A DNA stretch of 38,592 nucleotides from Bacteroidales bacterium (GTDB lineage Bacteria; Bacteroidota; Bacteroidia; Bacteroidales; GCA-2748055): contig JAGYMF010000004.1 of assembly GCA_018400695.1 (NCBI GenBank), forward strand, positions 1 through 38,592, read 5' to 3'. The notes below the pieces were generated by a model. That model did no database searches and had not been told where the DNA came from. It saw only the letters and a program-made list of their open reading frames with translations. The translations under genes and the position numbers were made by a program. Shown here piece after piece: positions 1-8,570 of this stretch. Within the stretch, counting starts at the first letter, position 1, and each line of letters starts with the position of its first letter.

Positions 1-677
1 GTAAGCTGCTGTGCAGTACCAGCTTTCAGGATCGATCCCTCGAATAACAGGTAGGCGCGGTCGGTGATCGAAAGGGTCTCATGTACGTTGTGGTCAGTGA
101 TCAGAATACCGATATTCTTCTCCTTCAGTCTGGAAACGATCTCCTGGATGTCTTCCACCGCGATAGGATCCACACCGGCAAATGGTTCATCGAGAAGAAT
201 AAACCGGGGACTAAGCGCCAGGGCCCGTGCTATTTCGGTCCGCCTTCTCTCCCCTCCGGAGAGCTGGATCCCGATACTTTTCCTGATGTTCTGCAGTCCG
301 AATTCTTCCAGGAGCGATTCAGTAATATCCTTCTGCTCTGCCCTGGAATAGGAAGAGACTTCGAGGACCGCCTTGATATTGTCTTCAACACTTAGTTTCC
401 GAAATACCGACGCCTCCTGTGCCAGGTAACCGATCCCCATCCGCGCGCGCTTGTAGATCGGTTCTGAAGTTATTTCCCGGTCGTCAAGAAAAATCTTTCC
501 CTCATTGGGGGTGATCAAACCAACGATCATGTAAAAAGTAGTGGTCTTCCCTGCACCATTGGGCCCCAGTAAACCAACAATCTCCCCCTGTGAAACATCC
601 ACTGATACGTGATTAACCACCGTCCTTGAACGGTATTTCTTCACCAGGTTATGGGTATGAAGCTTCATTTTTTCCAT
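1..677 (-). CDS. lptB: LPS export ABC transporter ATP-binding protein LptB (3' end cut by window edge)
   Basis: ATPase of the LptB2FGC complex, which extracts lipopolysaccharide from the inner membrane and powers its transport to the cell surface. About 225 residues are visible and the gene runs off the left edge; the family is about 240-250 residues. The Walker A motif GPNGAGKT lies near residues 38-45. The signature LSGGERRR, Walker [14 protein letters not shown] and switch histidine ITDHN follow in order. LSGGERRR together with FAGVDPIAV is typical of LptB rather than of amino-acid transporter ATPases. I chose the ATG at 677 over the one at 668 because AGGA lies five bases before it. The gene begins 35 bases after the tatC stop on the same strand, so the two are probably co-transcribed. 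The identification is firm; only the C-terminus is unseen. Confidence 0.93.
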   Translation of the reverse strand, partial: MEKMKLHTHNLVKKYRSRTVVNHVSVDVSQGEIVGLLGPNGAGKTTTFYMIVGLITPNEGKIFLDDREITSEPIYKRARMGIGYLAQEASVFRKLSVEDNIKAVLEVSSYSRAEQKDITESLLEEFGLQNIRKSIGIQLSGGERRRTEIARALALSPRFILLDEPFAGVDPIAVEDIQEIVSRLKEKNIGILITDHNVHETLSITDRAYLLFEGSILKAGTAQQL

Positions 678-712
678 GTCAATCCTTTTTTTTAACCACG
701 TTAACAGCGCCC

Positions 713-1540
713 TTAACCACCCGCTTCAGCAGCCTCCTTTTTTTTCCGGTCCTTTATGATGCGCCTGCTGATCCCGATACCCACCTCATAAAGCAAGATC
801 AGCGGAAGAGAGACCATCACCTGGCTAAAGATATCCGGTGGTGTGATCAGGGCTGATAGCGCAAGGATCAGTACCAGCGAATGGCGCCTGTATTTTTTCA
901 GAAACTCAGGCGTAATCAGTCCGATCTTCGTAAGAAAATAGGATAGTACCGGCAATTCAAAGACGATTCCGGAAGCCAGCACGACAGAAGAGATTGTCTG
1001 TACATATGACCGCAAGGTCGGGTTGCTGATTACCTCCTCGCTTACACGATAGTTGCCGAGAAAATGGACCGACAAAGGTGCAATCAGGTAATAGCCAAAC
1101 GCCACACCCAGCATAAACAACAGGGATGTGTAAAAAACGGCACCGCTGGCTGTTTTCTGCTCTTTTTCGTACATGGCCGGCTTGATAAACTTCCAAAACT
1201 CATAAAAGATATAGGGAAATGATACAATAAAACCGGCAATCAGGCTCACGATGATGTGCATAGAGAACTGCTCTGCCATCTTTACCGTTTGCAGGTTAAA
1301 GGGACGTGAATTGATACAGAGCCGCTGAATATTCATCTCCTGGCCCAACATGCATAGCAATCTGTTGGTGGGAAATTCCGGTGTCTTTGGAGCAATAATG
1401 ATCACATCAAAGATCACCCGCTTGAAAATAAATGCCAGTATAGCAAGAAAGAGAATAGCCACGATGGAGCGCAACAGGTGCCAGCGCAATACCTCGAGAT
1501 GCTCCAAAAAAGACATTTCAGCTTTTTTCTCTTTAACCAT
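713..1540 (-). CDS. tatC: Sec-independent protein translocase subunit TatC
   Basis: Polytopic inner-membrane receptor of the twin-arginine translocase, which binds RR signal peptides and exports folded proteins with TatA. The N-terminus carries the family motif [17 protein letters not shown]. The segment [21 protein letters not shown] holds the conserved cytoplasmic-loop residues, and [14 protein letters not shown] is the conserved stretch in the later helices. Six hydrophobic segments can be seen. At 275 residues it is slightly longer than E. coli TatC (about 258), mainly from an enlarged first periplasmic loop at residues 45-85, with two cysteines, as often seen in Bacteroidetes. The start is an ATG. 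It lies upstream of lptB in the same direction. No tatA is in the window. Confidence 0.95.
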   Translation of the reverse strand: MVKEKKAEMSFLEHLEVLRWHLLRSIVAILFLAILAFIFKRVIFDVIIIAPKTPEFPTNRLLCMLGQEMNIQRLCINSRPFNLQTVKMAEQFSMHIIVSLIAGFIVSFPYIFYEFWKFIKPAMYEKEQKTASGAVFYTSLLFMLGVAFGYYLIAPLSVHFLGNYRVSEEVISNPTLRSYVQTISSVVLASGIVFELPVLSYFLTKIGLITPEFLKKYRRHSLVLILALSALITPPDIFSQVMVSLPLILLYEVGIGISRRIIKDRKKKEAAEAGG

Positions 1541-1791
1541 AATTTAAGCTATCTTTGAAAAAGTGATGCAAAGTAACAAAAAATTATGGCTCTGTAACAG
1601 CCTGATTATTCTTTAAAATATTCTATTTTTGTTTCAGGAGATTCAGCCAATCACTGCTTTATCGCAGCATGAGCGATCAATTCATTTCTGAATTTTTTGC
1701 CAATCAGGAATTTATTTAACATACTTAATTATAGTATTCAACTATTTTTTTTTATTTTTAGTTAAGTTAAATCATAAGGAGTACCATTATA
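1541..1791. other. 250-bp divergent intergenic region between tatC and recQ
   Basis: No protein-coding gene is apparent. On the plus strand there are two TAnnTTTG boxes, TATCTTTG at 1550-1557 and TATTTTTG at 1624-1631. A small hairpin follows (ATCGC at 1661-1665 with GCGAT at 1673-1677), then an AT-rich hairpin (AATTCA/TGAATT, 1679-1694) running into six T residues that end at 1698. The rest is AT-rich spacer. Either box could start recQ transcription. Confidence 0.45.
1569..1576 (-). promoter_or_regulatory. candidate -7 box for tatC
   Basis: On the minus strand the sequence reads TTACTTTGCATC, one base from the Bacteroidetes -7 consensus TAnnTTTG and with the TTTGCAT extension seen at other genes here. 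It lies about 30 bases before the tatC ATG. No convincing -33 TTTG is visible, so this is a moderate call. Confidence 0.4.
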
Positions 1792-3975
1792 ATGCAGGTC
1801 ACCGACCAGGTTTTAATTGATTTTCTGAAGCGTTACTTTGGCTTTGACAGCTTCAAGGGGAATCAGGAAATGATCATTAAGAACGTTCTGCGTGGGAACG
1901 ATTCATTCGTCCTCATGCCCACAGGCGGCGGCAAATCGCTGTGCTACCAGTTGCCGGCCATGATGATGGAAGGAACAGCCATTGTGATATCACCGCTTAT
2001 CGCACTGATGAAAAATCAGGTGGATGCCATGCGCTCATTCAGTACGGATGAAGGCGTGGCCCATTTTCTGAACTCTTCCCTGACCAAGAGTGCCATTGCT
2101 AAAGTAAAGGAGGATGTGCTGAGCCGCCGAACAAAAATGCTCTATGTAGCACCCGAATCCCTGACCAAAGAGGACAATGTGGAATTCCTCAAAAAAGTAA
2201 ACATCTCATTTTACGCTATTGATGAGGCACATTGCATTTCGGAATGGGGACATGACTTCAGACCGGAGTACCGCCGTATACGGCCGATTATCAATACCAT
2301 CGGCAATGCACCCATCATCGCACTCACCGCAACAGCCACGCCAAAAGTGCAGAGTGATATCCAGAAAAACCTGGACATGCTGAATGCACAGGTGTTTAAA
2401 TCATCCTTCCGCCGCCACAACCTCTATTATGAGATCAGACCCAAGGTTCACGCAACCAGGGAGATCATCAAATTCATCTCTGCAAACAAGGGAAAATCGG
2501 GAATCATCTACTGCCTGAGCAGAAAAAAGGTGGAAGAGCTTGCACAAACGCTCGCCGTAAACAATATCAGGGCCCTGCCATACCATGCAGGATTGGATGC
2601 TGCTACGCGATCGAAAAACCAGGACCTCTTCCTGATGGAGGAGGCAAGCGTGATCGTCGCGACCATCGCATTCGGGATGGGAATTGACAAACCGGATGTC
2701 AGGTTTGTGATCCACTATGACATACCCAAAAGCCTGGAAGGGTATTACCAGGAGACCGGTCGCGCAGGAAGGGATGGCGGAGAAGGAAAATGCATCACTT
2801 TTTACAGGTATAAGGACATCCAGAAACTGGAAAAATTCATGCAGGGAAAACCGGTCGCTGAACAGGAAATCGGTAAGCAGCTCCTGCTGGAAACAGTGGC
2901 CTACGCTGAATCTTCCGTATGCCGGCCCAAAATGCTCCTGAACTATTTTGGAGAGGTGATGGAAGAAAATTGCGGCAATTGTGATAATTGTTTACATCCA
3001 AAAGAAAAATTTGAAGGAAAAGAGTATTTGATATTAGCATTAAAAAGTATATTAGGGGTCAGAGAAAGATTCAAACCGGAACACATTGCCAACGTCCTTG
3101 CAGGCAATGCCACAAGCGCGGTTAAATCGTTCAAACATCATCATAATGAGTTCTTTGGAGCAGGAAAGGAGAAGGATTATAAGTTCTGGAATGCCGTCTT
3201 CCGGCAAGCACTTATCGCCCGCCTGATATACAAGGATATTGAAAATTATGGTCTTTTAAAACTGAGTGATAAAGGAAAAGAGTATTTAAAGAACCCTTAT
3301 TCGATAATGTTAACACAGGATCATGACTATGACATAGTCTCCGACGAGGAATCTGTCCAGGGTGGAGGCGGTACAGGATCAGTGGATGATGAGTTGATTC
3401 ACATCCTCAAAGACCTGAGAAAAAAGATGGCCAAAAAGCTGGATCTGCCACCTTTTGTGATCTTTCAGGATCCATCCCTGGAGGATATGGCCATCCAGTA
3501 CCCTGTCACGACAGAAGAGATGAAGAATATTGTTGGGGTAGGCACAGGGAAAGCGCAAAAGTTCGGAAAGGAATTTGCCGAAACCATCAAAAGATATGTA
3601 GACGAGAAGGAGATTATCCGTCCGCAGGATATGGTCGTGAAATCTGTCGTGAACAAGTCTGGATTAAAGGTATTCATCATTCAAAGCATCGACAGGAAAA
3701 TCCCCCTTGATGATATCGCTGACACTAAGAACCTGGAGATGATCGAGCTGATTGAAGAGATCGAGGCCATCGTCAATTCCGGAACCAGGATCAACATCAA
3801 CTATTACCTGGAAGAAGCCATGGATGATGACCGGGTGGAAGAGATTTATGCATACTTCCACGAGGCTGAATCGGAATCTATCCGGGATGCCATTGATGAA
3901 CTCGGAGAAGAGGATTTTACCGAAGAGGAGATCCGCCTTGTAAGAATCAAGTTTTTCTCAGAACTGGGCAATTAA
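1792..3975 (+). CDS. recQ: ATP-dependent DNA helicase RecQ
   Basis: A 3'-5' superfamily 2 helicase for recombination and replication-fork repair. Walker A (TGGGKS) has its lysine at residue 48, and the DEAH box IDEAHCISEWGHDFRPEY begins at 144. ALTATAT (motif III), motif V GMGIDKPDVRFVIH and the arginine-finger region QETGRAGRDG are all intact. The RecQ-specific zinc ligands are Cys377, Cys394, Cys397 and Cys400. A winged-helix RQC region follows, then an HRDC domain (about residues 535-600), then roughly 110 extra residues resembling an HTH_40-type domain. E. coli RecQ is about 610 residues, so this 727-residue form is the longer version common in Bacteroidetes. An AAGGAG site lies about ten bases before the ATG, unusually SD-like for this phylum. 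A terminator follows the gene directly. Confidence 0.96.
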   Translation: MQVTDQVLIDFLKRYFGFDSFKGNQEMIIKNVLRGNDSFVLMPTGGGKSLCYQLPAMMMEGTAIVISPLIALMKNQVDAMRSFSTDEGVAHFLNSSLTKSAIAKVKEDVLSRRTKMLYVAPESLTKEDNVEFLKKVNISFYAIDEAHCISEWGHDFRPEYRRIRPIINTIGNAPIIALTATATPKVQSDIQKNLDMLNAQVFKSSFRRHNLYYEIRPKVHATREIIKFISANKGKSGIIYCLSRKKVEELAQTLAVNNIRALPYHAGLDAATRSKNQDLFLMEEASVIVATIAFGMGIDKPDVRFVIHYDIPKSLEGYYQETGRAGRDGGEGKCITFYRYKDIQKLEKFMQGKPVAEQEIGKQLLLETVAYAESSVCRPKMLLNYFGEVMEENCGNCDNCLHPKEKFEGKEYLILALKSILGVRERFKPEHIANVLAGNATSAVKSFKHHHNEFFGAGKEKDYKFWNAVFRQALIARLIYKDIENYGLLKLSDKGKEYLKNPYSIMLTQDHDYDIVSDEESVQGGGGTGSVDDELIHILKDLRKKMAKKLDLPPFVIFQDPSLEDMAIQYPVTTEEMKNIVGVGTGKAQKFGKEFAETIKRYVDEKEIIRPQDMVVKSVVNKSGLKVFIIQSIDRKIPLDDIADTKNLEMIELIEEIEAIVNSGTRININYYLEEAMDDDRVEEIYAYFHEAESESIRDAIDELGEEDFTEEEIRLVRIKFFSELGN

Positions 3976-4003
3976 CCCGGGTTCCTCCCTGAACGACACA
4001 CTG

Positions 4004-4036
4004 AATGAAGGAAATAACAATATTTCCTTCATTTTT
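4004..4036 (+). terminator. intrinsic terminator after recQ
   Basis: A perfect 13-bp stem (4004-4016 with 4021-4033) encloses the four-base loop ACAA, and the T-run continues to 4036. It sits 29 bases after the recQ stop. The stem contains an ATG at 4005 that would extend the next gene, which makes the later ATG at 4053 the better start for that gene. Confidence 0.85.
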
Positions 4037-4052
4037 ATGTTATTTACCTGTT

Positions 4053-4952
4053 ATGAATACGACGAACACCATTCTTGAAATCAGGCAACTATCCAGATCA
4101 TACCGGTCAGTCAAAGCCATTCGGGAACTATCCCTCAGCATCAATGCCGGACAGGCTTTCGGACTCCTCGGCCCCAACGGAAGCGGAAAAACAACAACCC
4201 TGTCCATTATTGCAGGCATTCTGAAACAGGATGCTGGAACATACAGCTGGTTCGGCGAGGATCCACCAACCCCCCAACAGCGAACAAAGATCGGTTCTCT
4301 CATCGAAAACCCGCACTTCTATCCCTACCTCACCCTGGAGCAGAACCTGAAGATCATCTGCGAAATCAAGCAAATCGGCTATAACGATATCGATCGCGTC
4401 CTGGAGGAGACAAAACTATCTGAGAGAAAAAAGTCGCGCTTCAAAACGCTTTCCCTTGGAATGAAGCAAAGACTGGGAATTGCTGCCGCCCTGCTGGGAG
4501 ATCCGCAAATACTCGTGCTCGACGAACCCACCAACGGACTGGATCCTGAAGGGATCGCCGAAGTAAGGGATACTGTCATGGCCCAGGTAGAAAAGGGAAA
4601 AACACTGATCCTTGCATCACACATTCTTTCCGAAGTGGAAAAGATATGCTCACACGTGGCCATCCTTAAAAACGGGGAACTCCTGGCCTCCGGCTCAGTC
4701 GAAGAGATTCTCGCAGAAGAAGAGGTTGTCGAGTTTTCATGTGCCGAAAATGAGAAACTGAAAGCTATCCTGCAAAACAGCGATATCGTTCTTCATACCA
4801 GGACCGAGAATGGCTTGCTGGTTGCTACCCTTGCGCCAGGCATGCAAAGCAGCGACCTGAACAAATTTGCCTTTGAAAACCTCTTTGTTATCACGCACCT
4901 CCGTAGCCGGAAAAAAAGCCTGGAAGCCCATTTTCTGGAACTTGTTAAATAA
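4053..4952 (+). CDS. ABC-2 type exporter ATP-binding protein
   Basis: Cytoplasmic ATPase half of a two-gene ABC-2 type exporter; the substrate is unknown. From the ATG at 4053 the protein is 299 residues. Walker A GPNGSGKT is at residues 40-47. The signature LSLGMKQR, Walker B ILVLDEPTNGLDPEG and switch histidine ASHILSE follow. About 85 residues beyond the ATPase fold resemble the C-terminal DUF4162 extension common in this subfamily. The in-frame ATG at 4005 is rejected because it lies inside the terminator stem. The stop codon overlaps the permease start (TAATG), showing translational coupling. LSLGMKQR in place of LSGGMKQR is common in the bacitracin/lantibiotic-resistance type, but that does not define the substrate. 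Confidence 0.88.
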   Translation: MNTTNTILEIRQLSRSYRSVKAIRELSLSINAGQAFGLLGPNGSGKTTTLSIIAGILKQDAGTYSWFGEDPPTPQQRTKIGSLIENPHFYPYLTLEQNLKIICEIKQIGYNDIDRVLEETKLSERKKSRFKTLSLGMKQRLGIAAALLGDPQILVLDEPTNGLDPEGIAEVRDTVMAQVEKGKTLILASHILSEVEKICSHVAILKNGELLASGSVEEILAEEEVVEFSCAENEKLKAILQNSDIVLHTRTENGLLVATLAPGMQSSDLNKFAFENLFVITHLRSRKKSLEAHFLELVK

Positions 4953-5788
4953 TGGTTATTCGCATGAAAAAATTATTACGTATTGAGCAGATCAAAATAC
5001 TGAATTATTTGCCATTCCAGGTATTACTGGGCCTGTATGTCCTGGCGATTATCCTCGGACTGGTCATCTATCCGCTGTTCGACAAGCAGGTTCCAATAGT
5101 TTCTCTTACCGACCTGTTCCGGTTTCCTGATGTGTGGCCCTTCATGACATGGATCACGGAACCCTATAACACCATGCTGGCCCTGATCGTGATCATGGTC
5201 ACAACGAATGAATTTACCAACCATACCTTTAAAACACAGGTGATCTTTGGTCTTGGAAGGGCTGAACTCCTCTGGCAGAAACTCGCACTGATCTTCATCC
5301 TGGCAATGGTGGCCACACTGCTTGTCACCATAACTTCCGTCCTGCTCGGCCTATCCTACAGCTATAAACTCACACTGAATATCGCCCTGGAAAATTCGTG
5401 GATGATGCTCCCCTATTTCCTTAGCTCAGTCGCCTATATGACATTCGGCTTGCTTTTTGCAATTCTGATTAAAAATACCGCATCAGCAATCCTTGGCTTT
5501 ATAGGTTTCAGAACTTTCCTGGAACCAGTCCTGTTTCTGATCCTCCGGAAATATGAGATTAAATGGTTTCTTCCCATGCGGGCAAACACCAGGCTCACAC
5601 CCCTTCCCAACCTGATAGAGATGTTTGAACAGAAGCTGGATGGGGATGGAGAAGCCATGGAGGCCTCTGCCATGGAAATCCTTCCCAAGGGTCTTCCCAT
5701 GTGGGCCAATATTCTGCTGGTGCTTGGATATGTTGCACTTACAGTTTTCATCTCCTTCAGGCTCATGCAGAAAAAAAAGCTGACCTGA
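4952..5788 (+). CDS. ABC-2 type transporter permease
   Basis: Membrane partner of the preceding ATPase. The 278 residues contain about six hydrophobic segments (roughly 18-42, 60-85, 108-135, 148-170, 178-200 and 250-272), as expected for a permease of this class. There is no signal peptide and no enzymatic domain. Translation probably starts at the ATG at 4952, which shares a base with the upstream stop; an ATG at 4964 (MKKLLRIEQ) is an alternative. The MTWITEPYNTMLALIVIMVTTNEF region, with a conserved polar E-F-N-H turn after helix 2, is typical of ABC-2 permeases. It converges on the oppC-like gene with only 16 bases between stops. The cargo cannot be told from sequence. Confidence 0.8.
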   Translation: MVIRMKKLLRIEQIKILNYLPFQVLLGLYVLAIILGLVIYPLFDKQVPIVSLTDLFRFPDVWPFMTWITEPYNTMLALIVIMVTTNEFTNHTFKTQVIFGLGRAELLWQKLALIFILAMVATLLVTITSVLLGLSYSYKLTLNIALENSWMMLPYFLSSVAYMTFGLLFAILIKNTASAILGFIGFRTFLEPVLFLILRKYEIKWFLPMRANTRLTPLPNLIEMFEQKLDGDGEAMEASAMEILPKGLPMWANILLVLGYVALTVFISFRLMQKKKLT

Positions 5789-5804
5789 TCTTGATCTGAC
5801 GGCA

Positions 5805-7010
5805 CTATGCCTGCTGTCTGCTGTCCAGTGCATCCCTTAACCCGTTGCCGACAAGGGTAAAGGCCAGGACCATCAGCATGATGGCAAATCCGGGAATAAA
5901 GGCAAGATAACCCATCTCAACAATGATATACCCATAATGTTCCTTGATCATACCCCCCCAGGTCGGAACAGGGGGCTGAACTCCGATGCCCAGGAAGCTC
6001 AGCCCTGCCTCAAGCAGGATGGCTGTTGCGAAATTGGCAGCAGAGATGATCACAACAGGGGAGAGTATATTGGGAACAATATGCCGGAACAAAATCCTCC
6101 CGGGCCGCATACCGGTTACCCTTGCCGCTTCCACATACTCTTTCTCCCTTACCGACAGCACCTGTCCGCGTACCACACGGGCAACCTCCACCCACATTGT
6201 AAGTCCCACGGCAATAAATACCTGCCAGTAACCCTTTCCCAGCACCAGGGTGATCGATATTACCATCAATAATGTCGGCACCGACCAAACAACATTCACC
6301 AGCCACATAATCAACTTGTCGACCCACCCCCTGAAATAACCGGCAATACCGCCCAGCAATATCCCTATAAAAACGGAGATCAACACCGCAATGAAACCAA
6401 CTGCGAGACTCACCCTGGTGCCCAGGATCATTCTACTGAGCATGTCCCTGCCAAACCTGTCGGTTCCAAGCAGAAAGCGCTTGCTGATTATCCGCTCCTC
6501 TTCCACCATTTTTTGCAATGCATCAACTGACAAATCAATCTCTCTGGAGTGATCAACCAACTGCACACGCACAGTCCCGTCAACATATTCATATGCATTC
6601 ATGTCAACCGAAAAACAGACATCAGCAAGCAGATAGCTTGAATAGAAACGGTCTTCGCTGTACTTCGAATACTCAAGCACAACGATTCGGTCCTCCTCAA
6701 AACGCCAGGAGCTAACCGGTACCAAAGTATGATCCGGACTCATTCCTGTAAAGACGCGCTTCAAAAACCCCTCTTCCGGCATCCGCCCGTTGCTGACCAC
6801 TTTCAGGAAATCGCACACAAAACCCGGCTTCTCAAGGGCAATCTCAAGTACCTGCGAATTGGCGTGCCGTACCTTGTCAGGACTTATCATATATCCTCCC
6901 ACAGATATCACCACTGTAACAAAAATAAAGATCAGTCCTGCAACTGAAACAGGATTCCGTTTGAACCTGTTCCATGCCAGCCGTGTTGGTGATATGCCTT
7001 TCTCCTTCAA
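5805..7010 (-). CDS. OppC/DppC-like ABC transporter permease with enlarged periplasmic loop
   Basis: Inner-membrane permease of the peptide/nickel importer class. The N-terminus (LAWNRFKRNPVSVAGLIFIF) is the OppC_N amphipathic helix plus first membrane segment. GTDRFGRDMLSRMILGTRVSL is the family motif before the core, and EAARVTGMRPGRILFRHIVPN is the EAA loop that contacts the ATPase. Usual length is about 300 residues. Here 401 residues include about 100 extra between membrane segment 1 and the GTDRFGRD motif, predicted periplasmic. No ATG occurs in the first 40 codons, so the start is probably TTG at 7010; an upstream in-frame stop at 7023-7025 limits extension. No OppB, ATPase or binding protein is adjacent, so partners must be encoded elsewhere. 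Confidence 0.85.
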   Translation of the reverse strand: MKEKGISPTRLAWNRFKRNPVSVAGLIFIFVTVVISVGGYMISPDKVRHANSQVLEIALEKPGFVCDFLKVVSNGRMPEEGFLKRVFTGMSPDHTLVPVSSWRFEEDRIVVLEYSKYSEDRFYSSYLLADVCFSVDMNAYEYVDGTVRVQLVDHSREIDLSVDALQKMVEEERIISKRFLLGTDRFGRDMLSRMILGTRVSLAVGFIAVLISVFIGILLGGIAGYFRGWVDKLIMWLVNVVWSVPTLLMVISITLVLGKGYWQVFIAVGLTMWVEVARVVRGQVLSVREKEYVEAARVTGMRPGRILFRHIVPNILSPVVIISAANFATAILLEAGLSFLGIGVQPPVPTWGGMIKEHYGYIIVEMGYLAFIPGFAIMLMVLAFTLVGNGLRDALDSRQQA

Positions 7011-7034
7011 CTCCAGGTGTGTTTAAAAAATCGT

Positions 7035-8177
7035 CTATCCACTGCCAGATGAATAATCCCTGTCTTTCCAACGGTATTTTCCAAAAAGAGAAAACAGTCC
7101 TGCCAGGGTAACATAAAAATAATAAAATAAAGCAGCCAGAGGAAACCATCTCAGCTGCACAGTCCTGTTAAACTTTTTTGCGGTATGGTACAGTAACCTG
7201 AAATCAACTACAGATTTGAGGATCCATGATCCTGCAAACAGCCAGATATACCTGTGATCGAAAAAGGAGCCGATCAGCGCAAGGGTGACCATTGTATTGG
7301 TGGTCCATACCAACACCGATAGTGCCATAATTGCAGAATCTGCATATAAACGGGTTTTGGATCCCCACCGAACCCGTTGTTGAAAAAAGGTAAGGAAATT
7401 TCCTGTCGGGGCTGTCATCACCAGTTGATCTGCAGATGCAAGGAAGGCAACCCTCTGTTTTCTTTTCCTGGCCTGCAGCATCAGAAAGATGTCATCACCG
7501 GAGGCAGAGGGAATATCCAACAGCACGTTTCGCACCTCTTCATAGAAGTTCCTGCTGTATGAAAGATTTGCTCCGCTGCACATCACTGGCTTACCAAGCA
7601 AAAAAGAGGCCATCCCGGTACCGGTAAGACTCATCAGCTCAACGGACTCAACCATATTCCATATCCCCCTTGCCGGCTCTGCCAGTACCGGACCTGCGAT
7701 CAATTCCACATCGCTGCCATTTGCCATGGCGGTATGACCGGAAAGAAAACTTTTGGGCAACACACAATCGGCATCCGTCTGAATGACCCATGTCCCCTTT
7801 GCATGCGCAAAAGCTGCATCAATGGCCTGCTTCTTACCCGACTGATGCTCCTCAAGGCTGATGTATCTGTAATTATCTGATCGTTCACATATCTGCTCCA
7901 GGAAAGCTCCCGAACCATCTCCTGAATGGTCGTCAGCAAAAATTACCTCATAATGGGTTGATGAAAGATCCTGTGCGCCCAGTGACGCCAAAAGGGTTTC
8001 CAGCCGGTCCATCTCATTTCGTACTGGTATTATCAGGGTAACCATGAAAGGTGACGACGAATCCAGGTCCACTGGTTGCTGTTGCAGTTTCTTCAACGCA
8101 GTGCCGTAACGTATCATCTGAATACAATACAAGAGCAGTACCGCCAGCCCCATGCTGGCAAGCCAGATGAAGGTCAT
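7035..8177 (-). CDS. membrane-anchored family 2 glycosyltransferase
   Basis: A processive-type GT2 enzyme. The order is an N-terminal membrane segment (residues 3-20), the GT-A catalytic domain (about 48-280), then about three C-terminal hydrophobic segments. Visible motifs are VTLIIPVRNE, the nucleotide-binding FADDHSGDG, the metal-binding TDAD, the SGDDIFLM acidic site for the catalytic base, and QQRVRWGSK, the QxxRW motif of BcsA/NodC-like enzymes. It probably builds or decorates a surface polysaccharide or glycolipid; donor and acceptor are unknown. Its ATG overlaps the response-regulator stop by four bases (ATGA), so the two are translationally coupled, and the OppC-like gene begins 24 bases later. 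Confidence 0.88.
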   Translation of the reverse strand: MTFIWLASMGLAVLLLYCIQMIRYGTALKKLQQQPVDLDSSSPFMVTLIIPVRNEMDRLETLLASLGAQDLSSTHYEVIFADDHSGDGSGAFLEQICERSDNYRYISLEEHQSGKKQAIDAAFAHAKGTWVIQTDADCVLPKSFLSGHTAMANGSDVELIAGPVLAEPARGIWNMVESVELMSLTGTGMASFLLGKPVMCSGANLSYSRNFYEEVRNVLLDIPSASGDDIFLMLQARKRKQRVAFLASADQLVMTAPTGNFLTFFQQRVRWGSKTRLYADSAIMALSVLVWTTNTMVTLALIGSFFDHRYIWLFAGSWILKSVVDFRLLYHTAKKFNRTVQLRWFPLAALFYYFYVTLAGLFSLFGKYRWKDRDYSSGSG

Positions 8178-8551
8178 GGCTTCAGATATTTGTCAAGGAT
8201 ACTGTAGAGTTTAGTGAAGTCAAGTGGTTTTCTCAGAAAATGGGTGCATCCGGCCTCCATGCATGCAATCCGGTCGTCATCAAAGACGTTGCCGGTAGTG
8301 GCGATGATGGGAATACTGGTATCACTCTTCCGTATTTCCCGGGTGACATCAAGGCCATTCATCTCGGGGATCTGTACATCCATCAGGATAATTTTAATAC
8401 CCTTGTCGGTCCTGAATTTTTCAATAGCCTGGGAGCCGTCCCGGGCATGCACCATGGTAAGATTGGCCTTTTCACAGTGTGCCTCCAGTAATTTATAGGA
8501 CATAAAGTTGTCTTCTACAACCAGTATCTTCTGCCCATTATACACATTCAT
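8174..8551 (-). CDS. single-domain response regulator (receiver only)
   Basis: A 125-residue CheY-like receiver with no output domain. The acidic pair is in VVEDN (residues 12-15), the phospho-acceptor is Asp58 in LMDVQIPEMNG, the switch Thr is in IIATTG and the conserved Lys is in LRKPLD. All key residues are present, so it should be phosphorylatable. Such domains act by protein-protein contact or as phosphorelay intermediates, often downstream of hybrid kinases; none is encoded here. I chose the ATG at 8551 because the upstream start at 8587 would overlap the nucleoside transporter and add 12 unconserved residues. Coupling to the GT2 gene suggests control of polysaccharide synthesis, but this is inference. 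Confidence 0.88.
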   Translation of the reverse strand: MNVYNGQKILVVEDNFMSYKLLEAHCEKANLTMVHARDGSQAIEKFRTDKGIKIILMDVQIPEMNGLDVTREIRKSDTSIPIIATTGNVFDDDRIACMEAGCTHFLRKPLDFTKLYSILDKYLKP

Positions 8552-8570
8552 AATCCAAAGATAATGTTTT

